Origin: Dipylidium caninum
Lineage: Eukaryota; Platyhelminthes; Cestoda; Cyclophyllidea; Dipylidiidae
DNA length: 64,000 nt
Assembly: GCA_017562135.1 (NCBI GenBank)
Contig: QEYB01001296.1
Coordinates: forward strand, 620,001-684,000
Reading direction: 5' to 3'
In this document: positions 27,301 to 38,594 of the stretch, in pieces
Layout: the number at the start of each line of letters is the position of its first letter
How positions within the stretch are numbered: the stretch's first letter is position 1
The notes under the pieces: model-generated
What the model saw: the letters and a program-made list of their open reading frames with translations, nothing else
Told to the model about the DNA's origin: nothing
Databases searched by the model: none
Program-made: the position numbers and the translations under genes

Positions 27301-29416
27301 TCCTTGTACAAGGCACTACGTACAGAAGTTATCACGAGCAGAGACAACAATATGAAAAAAGCGATTTTAACTGACCGGAAAGAACGTAAAATTGTACACC
27401 GGAGTGGTAAGTAAGGATGGCAACTTGTCGTCTCGCATCGCCTGGAATTTTCGTGAGATGATCCGCAATCATGTTGCAAACGAAATCAAGGTAACCTGTG
27501 GTCACGGCTACGCGCGAGACCTCAAAACAGAAGACATAGGTAGGTGCCTGCGGCGGTCTGACCATGTATTCAGACGGCGCGATAAATTCGACTGTAGCAG
27601 AGCGAACTTCTGGCCTACGAGACGGATCTCCATAGGTTTTGGTGGCGGGGTCAAAGAAGAAATCTTCTGGTACTACGTTTAATAAGAGGCAAACGGGACA
27701 GCGCCAACGACGTCCGTTGTCAACAAACTTGACAAAAGGATTTATGTAAGTACGGCAAGAACGGCAACGCGCGATCACCGACGTTTGGATGACAGGTAAA
27801 TCACTAACATCGCGAAATGGATGCACTAGGAGCCCAAGAGGCATACGACACTTGTATTGAAGCTTATTGCTGACTGGAACCGTAGTTAAAGTACAACGCA
27901 TATAATCGGGATGACAATTAACCTGTAAGAAAATAAGCTTTTCAAATAAATGCAACTCTCACCAATGGGTAGACGTTAATAATAAGAGCGAAAACAGGAT
28001 TTTGGACAATATAAACTGACTACTCATGTGATCTGAGAGGCAAAATTAGAAAAGGGTTTAGGTAAAACATCGAAGACGCCCATGAAGCACTGCCATACAC
28101 TAAGAGCAATACTAGAATGAAACGGTAAGACATTTTATAAAATTTGACAAACACACTTGCCTGGGTGGTCAAATTAGGACGACGAGGCTTTTCTGGTCCA
28201 TCACTAGGCAAGAAATTCGAGTCGTGCAGCAGACTAACGGCGCAATTAAGCGCATTCCATTCCTCAGCTGAGAGGGCCTTCCCAGGTGCTCTATCGCTCG
28301 AATGTTGACGGGAGAAGCTGCCAAAACGTTGCTGATCGTGCACCATCTGGGGATGTCTCGTCTGAGAATTGGAAGGCAAATATTGTGAATTCAGAGACTG
28401 GTTGCAGACTGGATACGCCTGAGGATATGTCTGATCCTGGCACCCAGATGACGTAGGGAGTTGAGGCAGGGCCTCTGCGTGAGCTATCTGAGGGGGTGAA
28501 CGTGAGTAATTTGTTGAAGTGTCAGGAGGGAGTATATAGTGTTGTCGAGATCGCAAGGAGGCTGTAGATGAATTAGGAGGCAAAGGGGATAGTATCTGGG
28601 TCATGTCTCGACCAGTTTGGGGACTTGAATCAGATTCCCGAACATTTCGAGAAAATAGTTGGTGCATTGAGTTGTGAGGCGCTACTGCATTTTGAGAAGC
28701 AGAAACAGGACAGGTAGAAGAAAGGTAATAACTGTGAGAAGGCTGATTAAGAGAAGACGGGCTTTGAACCTGGAACGGGGGAGATTGTTGGAGGAACTGA
28801 CTTGCAGAAATCTGACACTGTTGATACTCGGATGGCGAACGAGCCCATTGGGACAAAGGGGGGTCTACCGAATCAGGAAAAATTTGGACATTTTCTGATG
28901 AATTCAGGGACTCCTGTGCTAATATTTTGGAGGATTGGGGTACTTGGAGGCCACGATGATCTGGATATTCCTGCCCAGGAAATGGTTTTGATGAATGGGG
29001 TTGTGTACCATGTAAACAGTACATATCCGAATAGGAAGATTCAGGAAATCGAGTCTCATTGGCTACAGATGAAAGAGCTAGAGGAAAAACAAAGGAACGG
29101 TAAAACTGGAACTCTGATAGTGATAAAGGAAATTGACAAAATTACGAGAATTGACGCCAAGATGGCTCGGAGCTGAGTATTCCGGTTCGGCTCGTGAAAG
29201 AGACTTGGTAGGTAGGTTATTGCTACCATAACAGGACTGTTTATCGAGGGAGCTTGGCACTTCACTATTTGGATGCTGAAAGAGGAATAAAAATTATGAT
29301 ATGAGATTGCATAGACTAGCAGAAAAGCAACTCACGTTGGTGCAGTAATTCAAAAATTGTTGCGACTGAATTGTGTTGATGCCATGATCTTTAGAATTGG
29401 ATTGGCCAAAAGACAT
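24308..29416 (-). CDS. SEC24: SEC24 (A/B type), COPII coat cargo-binding subunit
   Basis: Cargo adaptor of the inner COPII coat, pairing with SEC23 at ER exit sites. Exons on the minus strand: 29336-29416, 29146-29275, 28161-29113, 27376-27922, 27003-27181, 26313-26501, 25883-26194, 25422-25553 and 24308-25249. All phases agree, giving 1,154 residues. Order of parts: a Ser/Gln/Pro-rich disordered N-terminus (to about residue 388), a zinc finger (CRSC and CPVC pairs), the trunk domain (RPEVRSATVEFIAPSEYM), the beta-sandwich and helical regions (RYLTRKIGFEAVLRLRC; LCLPVTDSPEAI) and a C-terminal gelsolin-like domain (LLDTGSLILLLVG). The phrase MRCTLTTVP followed by MPLGLLVHPFRD points to the SEC24A/B rather than the C/D group. 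The exon 3 donor appears to be GC (CAG|GCAAGT), and the second intron is 32 nt. It is divergent from ALG13 and tandem with MON2. Confidence 0.94.
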
Positions 29417-30633
29417 CTTTATCACAAAGAGGATCCGATTAGAAGAACTATTTGCTGGACAACTGACAATAGAAATAACTCAAATCAAACTAAATTAGAA
29501 TCCAATCAAGTATTTGGTCCATTGAAAAAGCATCAGACCATTACTACTGGTAGTGATTATTAGATTGAAGCATCTTTCAAAAGTATGAACAGGTTATCAG
29601 ATACAATTATAAGTGACAGTGACGAACTTGTGTGGAAGGAGACAAGCGCGTCAGCGACGTGCAAAATACGCTTTGACATAGCCACGCTATTATTAAACAG
29701 TTAAAGAACATGTGAATTATGTAGTTTAAAAAATAAGCTAACAAAAGAAAAAGATTAATAAAATCCGATCATTTTGAGATATGCTATAAATAAATTACAC
29801 GTAAAATGGGCTTGAATTGAAGGTCCAGTCGATAATAATAGTTACAAATTAAGTCCAACCAATAAACAGCCACAATAGTTTCACGTATATTTAAAATATC
29901 TTATACATGTAATTTATTCTCTCCTTATTTATCATAAGTCTTCCCGCGTCTCTTAACGTCCCAACGCATCAAATGAAATTGTGTCGCAGCATTTCATTAA
30001 CGACGGCAGTTACACGTAAAAGAAAACGTTTTTATACCATGAGCGTCCAAGTAAATGCGTTCATACGTTATTCTAATAATTTGGAGACCGGTGCCTCTTA
30101 GGTACACTTCTATGCTTCTCGTTGCTCTGGCAATCTCTTTACACTCCACACCAAGCTAACTAACCGTCACAACTGTCCGCCTATTTTTGGTAATCTAGGT
30201 TAGCCTTAATCTACTTGTTTCGATTATTTTCGCATCTTTCGGTCTATTTGCCGAGGCCTAAAGCAAAGTAGGAAACTCTGCACATTTTTGATTGGCTGAC
30301 TTTGTAACTCTCACCGTCTCTTTCGTCCTCGTTGATGTTTGATCGTAAGTTCAGGGGGATTTGCGAAGAACAAAAAGTGGAACTCCTTCTTTGTCTACTC
30401 AAAAGTGACTGCTGTCAGAAGGTATAGTCGCCACGTTTCTTCCCTTTTATGCCTCAGTTAAGGAAAACTCCGCGCGAGTGCTTGAATACGAATTTCCCGG
30501 AGGATTGTGCCATCGCCAGACACAACTTTGATCGTTGCCGTGCCGAGATTGTTAGTTCTCTTTATATCTTATTTTTATAGCTTGACAAACGTACACGTCT
30601 TCGAGGGAAACGCTTTGAAAGTGACCCTTAATT
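29417..30633. promoter_or_regulatory. Divergent SEC24-ALG13 intergenic region
   Basis: This 1.2 kb interval lies head-to-head between SEC24 (-) and ALG13 (+). Base composition changes from A-rich to T/C-rich on the plus strand near 29,880, which suggests the ALG13 transcription unit begins around there. No core promoter element is clear enough to call. Confidence 0.4.
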
Positions 30634-31095
30634 ATGGCAGTTCTTGTAACAGTGGGCACCACGTCGTTCGGCGAGCTAATCCGAGAAGTAACCACTGAAA
30701 GGTTTCTTAAAGCACTTTTGCGTTTGGGATACCAAAAAATGTATATACAGTATGGACCTAACAGCATTGAGCCAACGTTCCCAGAAGGCTTAATAGAAGT
30801 TGTCGCCTTCCGCTATGCAACCAGTTTGGACTGCTTTCTTTCGGAGTCTTCACTTGTAATCAGTCACGGAGGCGCAGGTACCTGCATGGAAGCACTCTCC
30901 CCTCCTGGACGGCGCAAACTTATCATCGTTATCAATGAAAGTCTGATGGATAACCACCAAACTGAGCTGGCTTCTTCCCTTTATGAGGGGAAACACGCGT
31001 TTGTCTCACGGGTCGAAGACCTGTACCACTTCATTTCTACCGGAGAGCATATACCGTTCACATCATCCCAAGTGAGCCTTCGGAGTCCGTTCTAA
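30634..31095 (+). CDS. ALG13: ALG13, UDP-GlcNAc transferase catalytic subunit
   Basis: Cytosolic catalytic subunit that joins membrane-anchored ALG14 to add the second GlcNAc to dolichol-PP-GlcNAc at the ER. It is a single exon of 153 residues; short ALG13 forms are about 165. The N-terminus VTVGTTSFGELI and the nucleotide-sugar motif VISHGGAGTCMEAL followed by IIVINESLMDNHQTELA are typical of the family. The last codons (after FTSS) do not resemble ALG13. The frame offset by one base reads PSEPSESVLSLFLKSMYP, which fits the usual C-terminus, and runs to a TGA at 31149-31151. A one-base deletion near 31066, in the sequence or in the genome, would explain this. The gene is divergent from SEC24 and convergent with the succinyl-CoA ligase gene. 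Confidence 0.92.
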   Translation: MAVLVTVGTTSFGELIREVTTERFLKALLRLGYQKMYIQYGPNSIEPTFPEGLIEVVAFRYATSLDCFLSESSLVISHGGAGTCMEALSPPGRRKLIIVINESLMDNHQTELASSLYEGKHAFVSRVEDLYHFISTGEHIPFTSSQVSLRSPF

Positions 31096-31800
31096 GTCTT
31101 TTCTTAAAATCCATGTACCCTTATACTGATATAATTGGAATCACCACCTGACAAATCCAAACTTTTGCCCCAATCCTATTGCTGTAAACGAAAAATCCGC
31201 TGCCGCGAGGCTGAAAATTTCTAACCTAACTAATATCTGCGCTTAACCTTGTAGACAACGTTTGGATGTGAAAGCAACTCGAAGATCCTGCTTAGCTCCT
31301 CTGCCACACCCGCAAGCGTCGGTCTCATTCCTTTTCACAGAGGCAGCGCTGCGCCACTAGTGGGCTTCTTGAACGGTCTGCTGCGCATCCACTAACGGAT
31401 GAAACACTCGCCGAATTTTCTCTCCTCCTCGTGTAGGCGTTTTTTTTCCAACGGATATTGGGCTAATCCCTGACCTGGCTACTAATTAAGCTCTTTATGG
31501 TTATGGTATCGCTTCCACCCCCGGAACCAGTGTCACTTTGCAAGCCGCCACTAACATCATGTCCACTACACAATCCAAGAATGCAGTCTTCCAAATTTAC
31601 CCCATTAAGCGAATGGCCTTCGTAACCGACACAGATCTATAGAACATGAGACGCAACGCTCAACCTTCGTGTGGCAGTTGCTCTTGTTCCTCTGGGATTA
31701 ACTCAAACCCCTTGGATATGCGCAATTCTTGCTGTGAAAATAGGCCAGTAAATTTATAAGAATATTAGATAAGACGAATTGTGATCGCGGGCGGAGCCGT
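31096..31800. other. ALG13-SUCLG2 convergent intergenic region
   Basis: The 3' ends of ALG13 (+) and the succinyl-CoA ligase gene (-) face each other here. The plus strand stays C/T-rich to about 31,680, as expected if ALG13 transcripts extend this far. The alternative ALG13 reading frame ends at 31151. No canonical AATAAA was found on either strand close to a stop codon. Confidence 0.4.
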
Positions 31801-34244
31801 CTAGATAAGATCGCAAGCGATTTTGGCAGCTTCCTCCATATCTTTGGCAATGTGGATGTTGAGACCGCAACTACGCAACACTTCGCGTCCCGAGGCCGCA
31901 TTCGTGCCCTCCAGACGCACAACGAGTGGTACAATTGGTTTCTGGCGATGGCACGCTTCCGCTATGCCCTGCGCCACCATCCGGCAATTTACGATGCCTC
32001 CGAAGATGTTGATCAAAATGCACCTCACTCGATCGTCAGCTGAAAGGCCACAACTCAAGTGTTAGCGAACCTCTCCAGTGTTCACGCTGTTTCGCTTACA
32101 CGTTAGTCAAGTAAGGTGTTCTAAAACTTATTTTTCTGGCCGTATACCTGCCTCAGAAAGTCTTCAATGCTAAACTTCGAGCTGAGTTCAATAGTCAAAA
32201 TGGGTTCATAGGCATCACATTGCATTAGGGGTCAATGCAATAATAAGAGATCTTAAGAACTGTTTATGAGAATGTCAAGCTGAATTATCTATGCCAACAG
32301 AACGTAATGAATTTTAAGCTCGGATGAGATATGGAGTTACAGCTAACCTCAACGTCGGTGGTTAAAATACGAAAACAACGCGACATGGAAACAAAAATGG
32401 GGGAAATTTCCCTAAAATCATACAACACCGAATAAGGACACTGGGTTACTATTTGTCAAGGATAAAAGGTCGTGAATATTCTACAAGTTGAATTTTTCAA
32501 ATAGCAAATTAAAACTTCCATAGGCGATAGAATCTATACTTCAGTCTACGCATGTCTACCAATAAGTCGCTCATATGGAAACGCAGAAACCACATCGTTC
32601 ATCTGTTGGTCAGAGTTGACAGGTTAACGGTGAGGGCTAAAGCAAGCAAAATTTCCCATCACAGTAAACAAGATCTATAAATACAAATAAAAAAACAAAT
32701 CCAATTTTAACTATTTTTCATATTGATCAGATGACTGAACAAATACTTACTGGTTTGTAAATATAATATTTAAACTCTAAGGGTTGTAATACTTTTCGAG
32801 ACTGGGTACTCTAAATTTGTTACGTGCTTATAATGCTTCTGTTCGTCTTCCAAAGATACTTTACAACATTTTGCTACTGCATAGAACACCAATTAAATCC
32901 CTCATTGAATTGACCGATACGTCAATAATATGGTTAAAAATATAAATTTACCTATAAGCGTCTGGAGTGCGAATTCTACTTCGGTCTGCGAAGCCTTACC
33001 ACCTAAATCAAGGAAGTTGGCAGGCCGGCCGTGATGGAGTGAAAGGAGATCAAGAGTAGCCATGGCGAGCCCAGCGCCGTTCACCATGCAGCCAATGTTA
33101 CCGTTTGGTAGGCCAATAAAATTAATTCCGTGAGCTTTTGCATTAGTCTCTAGAGCCAATAATGAATGTTCTCCCATAGCTTCAATATCAAGTTTGCGAG
33201 ACTGGGCAGCCAGTGCCGCCACTCGTGGTTGGCGATAAACTGCGTTATTGTCAAAAGTGAATTTCGCATCCATATTCACCAAAGAACCGTCTTCCCTCTC
33301 ACCAAGTGGATTAATTTCAACCTAAGGAGGGAAAAATGACCTCAGAATGCACAAAAACGAGCTCCTATCAAATGAGTGCGAGTGTTACACAAAAAAGTCT
33401 TCAAACGCCGAGGTACCTGAAGACAATCAAGATCCACAAACAAGTTGTACAGGTTCTTTAACTGAGAACACATGAAAGTGTGTTGGGCGGAGCCAGGAGA
33501 GAACCCAAGGGAACAGGAGATATTTCCAGCTTTAGTGTCTGAAATAGAAGAATTAGTAGATGATCACTAACAGTAGGGTCACTACCGGTCATCCCTTTTT
33601 GCAGATCGATTAACTCCTTCTTAATCGCACCGGGTTTCATGCGCGCAACATCCTCTATATTTACACCACCCTCAATCGAAGTGATAACGACTGGACAGCA
33701 GGCCTCACGATCTAGCAGAATTGCAAGATACCTCTCTTTTTTTAAGTCAACTGCATCGGCAATCATTACCTGTAAGTCAAGAATGAGATGGTAAAGAAAA
33801 TAATTCGCACAAGGAAAACAGGAAAAAAAACGCACAGTATTCACCACTACGCCTTCGGCGGTTGTTTGTTTCGTTATTAGACGGTTCCCTATCATTTTAG
33901 AGACAATGATCGGAACTTCCTGGGGGTCAGTAGTGAATTGAATTCCACTGCCTCCACCAATAGCAAAGTGTCCTAACTTTCTACCGCCGGCCTGAACTTG
34001 GGCTTTTAGGACATATAACTTTGGCTACATGCACCATATATCTAAGCGAAAATCAACACACTTTGAATGCCGTGACAATGCGCTCGGCTTCTTCAACTGA
34101 AGATGCAATGCGGAAATCCTGCACGGCAAGATCATACTCGTTCATTAGAATCTTGCTTTGGTATTCTGGTAGATTGAAATTGCGAGAGAATTGCGAGAAT
34201 CTAGGAGAGCACTTAAATAACCTTCTAAAAAGTGCGAGAGTCAT
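31801..34244 (-). CDS. SUCLG2: Succinyl-CoA ligase beta subunit, GDP-forming type (mitochondrial)
   Basis: Beta subunit of the citric-acid-cycle enzyme that makes GTP (or ATP) from succinyl-CoA in the mitochondrial matrix. Exons on the minus strand: 34062-34244, 33836-34024, 33586-33769, 33417-33538, 32952-33321 and 31801-32039. Phases agree, giving 428 residues (human SUCLG2 432). An arginine- and phenylalanine-rich leader (MTLALFRRLFKCSPRFSQFS) looks like a mitochondrial presequence. Then come the ATP-grasp start (NLPEYQSKILMNEY), TKQTTAEGV, VEINPLGE, VNGAGLAMATLDLL, PANFLDLGG and the CoA-ligase motif NIFGGIVNC. GGIVNC favours the GTP-type over the ADP-type (GGIMRC in SUCLA2). The glycine-rich loop reads AGGRKLGHF rather than AGGRGKG. 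Introns are 37, 66, 47, 95 and 912 nt in transcript order. Confidence 0.93.
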
Positions 34245-35010
34245 CGTCTCGAGTTAAAATTGCAGAATGCGCTCTGGGGCTAGTTTTAAAATCGATACAA
34301 TTTAAAACGCGAAGCAATCAAAGATGCACAGTATCCGTAATCGATTAATTGACACTGGAGTTAGTTTTCAAAACTAATAACAGCTGCATTCAATAAGACT
34401 CTCGGCACAATGACATTGTTGATGTGACCGCGAGACAACAAACCCTCAATCACTACGGCGTATTTGTGTGAAGTGTTGTTGCGATGAAACCAATAGTAGC
34501 ACGGTTTTCTCACACGCCAAATCAAAATTAACTGCTCGGATATTCCCTCCATCTGGTTGCAAATTAAAGAATATCTCCAAAAAGCATATCCAACGCAACT
34601 AGAGCGGTGCAGAATTAGATAACTTCAAAATCTCGAATTCGAAAATCGAAAAAAAAACCATTGTCTACTAATAATTTTTCCCCTCGATGTTCGAAAAGAT
34701 TTCATTACAATGAGCCTGCCGAGAAAGACCTTGCGTCGATTGAGTACAGCTGTATCATTTCGGCGCGCATCGATGTTTTCGCTTCGACCACTTTTTACTT
34801 TGTCCACGAAACATTAGTAACCAATTTGCTTGCCTTAGCTGCCTGGTAAGACTGCCTGTTGTTTTTAATAGTATATTTGCCTTATTTTCTTATCATAGCG
34901 ACTAATTTATCCTTAAGGCGCGTCTGTTTCGAAAATTGTGTAAGGTATTATCGTGAACAATGGTTCTCACCAGTAACCCTTGCAAAGAGATTTATAAAGA
35001 CCAAAGTTAT
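34245..35010. promoter_or_regulatory. Divergent SUCLG2-SAXO intergenic region
   Basis: This 766 bp interval separates two head-to-head start codons, so it should contain both promoters. The plus strand turns T-rich from about 34,800 in the direction of SAXO. Short open frames on both strands have no recognisable similarity. Confidence 0.4.
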
Positions 35011-38000
35011 ATGAAACATCCATGCATTTGTGAAGTATGCAATTGTGGGTATGTGTGTTAGACTTATGAACTAATTGACTGTAATTGTTTTTGTTTCCAA
35101 AATTTTCGAAAATTCACAACGTCGTATGTTAGCTAACATTATCTTTATTCCTATGTGTTTGAGGTTTTCATGATGCGTGATTGGGACAGTCTGTTACACC
35201 GGCAGTAAAACTGATTTCACATGACGTTTACAAAAGTAGTACGGTGAATTACATGTTCATTCAGCATTTGTCCTATTCCAATTTTTGTCGTTGGATTTTT
35301 TATAAGTGTGTAACTCGTGGCGAATTTGGTCTATTTCAAAATTTTCCCAAATTGGCATCTATTGAGAGCTTAATAACCTATGCATAACTTATTTGTCACC
35401 ATGGAGGCGCCATCGGTGTCCTCACCAAATGAGGCAGCGGGTACCCTGGGGACCGTGTGTAATGTCGGAGTACAGAGCAAACTATCAACCGCATTGCTTT
35501 GAACCCCGGAAACCATTTGTGCCCGAGGAAGTTTTACTATGCTCAGATGAACCCCTGGCGGACGAGACCACCCATCGTACAGACTATAAGCCTCAGCCCT
35601 TGTGTGAACCCCATCGTCGTGAGAAGGAGAGCTACCAGCCCTCGCAAGTGCCTCTTGACGGCATAACTAACTATCGCCTTGATTATACACCCAAACAGGC
35701 TTGTCCTCCTGAACCCTTGCCTCCGCAACCGGTGTGTACGTGTCCTGCCAAATTTGATGGCATCCCCACTTATCGAAGTAAGCACACTTTTAAGCATACT
35801 TAGGTGGGCTGTGAGATTTTATAAATAAGTAATCGTTTAATAAAAAGTGGCAGAACAAATTATAATAGGCAAAGAGAAGCTAATCTTGCAAAAAGAAAGG
35901 TGTTCTAAAGGCCACAAAAAAATACGTGAATGGTAGCCAAATGCTTATTTCTTGGAACTTTTTCCACTTCGTCTGTAATAGAAAGGCGTTTCACCAATCT
36001 TTACTCACTTGTATAAATTCATGCATTTATGTGACGTAAGATGCCATTAAAGTACAGCTGTCTATCTAAGTTACTCTATGCTTAGGTGACTACAAGCCAT
36101 GGTGTGTACCGCCTCCGGAACGCACCAAGGGCAAGCCCTATAGACCACCAGACAAGCCTTTTGAGGGTCTTCCTACCTATCGCAGCGATTATGTGCCCAA
36201 ATGCAATGCTAGACGGTCTAACTTAAGACCCAGACCAGAATTAACTGTGTCGGACTCACCTAGCGAGACCGTTACCAATTATCGTGCCGACTACATCCCA
36301 CACCCACTGCAACCTCGTTTGCTCAAGGAAAGGGAACTTCCTTTCAAATCATGTGTTCCTTTCAATGGACGCAGTACGGTCCAAACTGACTACACACCAA
36401 TGGACCTGTGTGAGTGTCTATTACTACCACTATTTGATGTTTTTTCTTAGGTCTTTGTTCCAGGCTTACTTATTAACAAGAATTTAATATAATCATTGAA
36501 GTATTTTTATCACATGCAGCTAAATAGGTCTATTTTATACTGAACCTGGTTTATATCCTTATCGCATTGCCTTTAGTCAAAATTTCCCCTTCCCTGCGAA
36601 TGCGACAATTTAACTTGCAGAAAATGTAAATGCCTTAGATCCTAACATAAGTAGCATTTAAGCTCTAACCTTCAGCGGATTATTTTTCATGTCAGGGTAT
36701 TTTGTGAGCTACTTCATCGGAGATAGTGAAACGGTAAGATAGCTCCATTTCCAGTCATTAGCATAAATTTTTCCGAATGACCTATATTTATGTTTACGAG
36801 TCCTAAACCACTTTCAAATCAGTTCCCTTGACTCTCAACGAATGCCATGTAAAGTACTGCAGTGTTTTACGACCTGTATTTTCGAGTTATGGCCTAAGCA
36901 ATTATCTTGCTGGGTATTTCCCTCAAGGAATCCGTGTAAATTCAGGTATTACACAGCCATTTAAGCCATTGGACAGTCTGGTTAATAACACGGACCCAAT
37001 GAGTCAGAAAACAACGCATCGCGAGGACTACATTCCTCATCCGTTATGTCCACCCTATAAACATCCTCGAAGCGACTACAAGAAGTCCCATTGCACTATG
37101 GAAAAGAAAACAACTTATAAGGACGACTACCCTGCTGTACGTCCCAACGTTAAACCGCATTAGTACACATATTCACAATTTAGACATTTAGACTATTTCT
37201 GATTGTGTTGATTAAAGGCTATTCATATTATGTACATAAGGTGCCTGTATCTATGAAATTAATTCCAGTGTGTATTACAAACGGTCAGTGTAATTTTCAG
37301 TTACCATTATGCAAAGCGGAGCCAATTATATTACCCGAGTGTCCTAAATGTCCTGCGCCTTTCGACGGAACTACTAATTATGCCTGCGAATTCAAACAAT
37401 GGGAGGTTTTAAAACAAATTTGCAAACCAGTTCACAACTACTCTCCTCCCAAAGTGCCAATGGAAACACTTTCCACAAATAAAGTAACCTTAAACCTCTA
37501 AGTTCTGATTACAACGGACACAACTTACTCTTCTGAATTGACATCCCTTTTGACTAGGCGGACTTCGGACCAAAAATGTCGTGTGAAGTGAAGCCACTTA
37601 AACCACCAACAGAACCACTGCATAGCGGCCCCTTCGAGGGCCAAACTACTTACAGGATTGAATACACCACAAAATCAGGATGTCACTGCCCTGCGGCTTA
37701 CCTAAACAGGAACGAAATCAGTCCTGATGGTTATACTTTCGAAGTAAGTAATGGTATAAGATCTACCTGACTCCAAATATAATCAGTTTCAGTGATATCA
37801 TCCGAGATATGTACAAATGGGAAACATTGCTATTGCTCACGATTTATGACATTCGGGGAGATCTAACAACCACTAGAGTAGAAAGGGTTTCAATGAATAT
37901 CTGCATGTCAAACAAAAGGGTGTAAACGCACAAAAATCCGAATCAAAAAACGGTTGAAATTATCGTTCCGCGATACCATCACACGTGAAACATCCTTTTT

Positions 38001-38100
38001 GAATAGAATTTCTCATTTTACCTATGCTATTAAACCTTTGTAGGCCGTCGATCCTTGCGGTCATGAACACTACAAATTGGAGAATCAAGTCAAGGCCTAA
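35011..38100 (+). CDS. SAXO: SAXO/FAM154-family axonemal microtubule-stabilising protein
   Basis: Stabiliser of axonemal microtubules, a protein of cilia, flagella, basal bodies and sperm tails. Exons: 35011-35048, 35407-35777, 36086-36409, 36946-37136, 37301-37483, 37558-37743 and 38044-38100. All phases agree and give 449 residues (human SAXO1 474). The N-terminal cysteine motif CICEVCNCG, joined by splicing to RHRCPH, matches the family's Cys-rich start. About eleven Mn-type repeats follow, built round T-x-Y-R-x-D-Y-x-P, for example TNYRLDYTP, TNYRADYIP, THREDYIP and TTYRIEYTT. The C-terminus PDGYTFEAVDPCGHEHYK corresponds to the family's GYTFEEVDALGHRIYK. A possible poly(A) signal lies at 38275-38280. 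Which vertebrate SAXO paralogue it matches best cannot be told by eye. Confidence 0.9.
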
Positions 38101-38594
38101 AATGTCCGAATTACAAGCACTACGACAAAGTAAGCAAATATTTTAGCGAGCGTAGCCAAGGCGATTTCACTTCACTCATTTCACGCGACTTAGTTACAGA
38201 GACTAATAGGACACGCATTTCATCGCCATATTACAAATGTGAACCATCAACATCCATCGTTTATCCATAATAACAATAAACCATTGCGTTGGGTGGTGTA
38301 TCAAATACACCTTGAATCACAACCAAGTGAAATGATTACCTTTTACATTCTAAGTTCCAACGGATTTCACCGCGAATCTTCTGGTGGCAAAATATCGAAA
38401 AGCCTGAATAAGGGCCAAAGCCATTCTAGGAGATTAGGCACATCAGATTCCTGAATGTTGTATAATCTGTTTTCGGCAATAGTTCTGAAAAACTAGGCAT
38501 ATTTTAATTCTATGGATTCAATACTTCAAAGAGATGACTATTAGACCATAGTATCTATTCAAGTTTAGTCGTAATTTACACAAAGGGGACGGGC
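38101..38594. other. SAXO-CCDC12 convergent intergenic region
   Basis: The two genes are tail-to-tail with 494 bp between their stop codons. An AATAAA on the plus strand at 38275-38280 is a plausible SAXO poly(A) signal. A chance open frame at 38239-38454 (+) resembles nothing known. Confidence 0.4.
38275..38280 (+). terminator. Putative SAXO poly(A) signal AATAAA
   Basis: Canonical hexamer 175 bp after the SAXO stop codon on the sense strand. Cleavage was not demonstrated. Confidence 0.4.

Noticed and set aside
28802..29176. 124-codon plus-strand ORF
   Set aside because: It is the antisense shadow of SEC24 exons 2 and 3, whose reading frame and splice phases are consistent on the minus strand.
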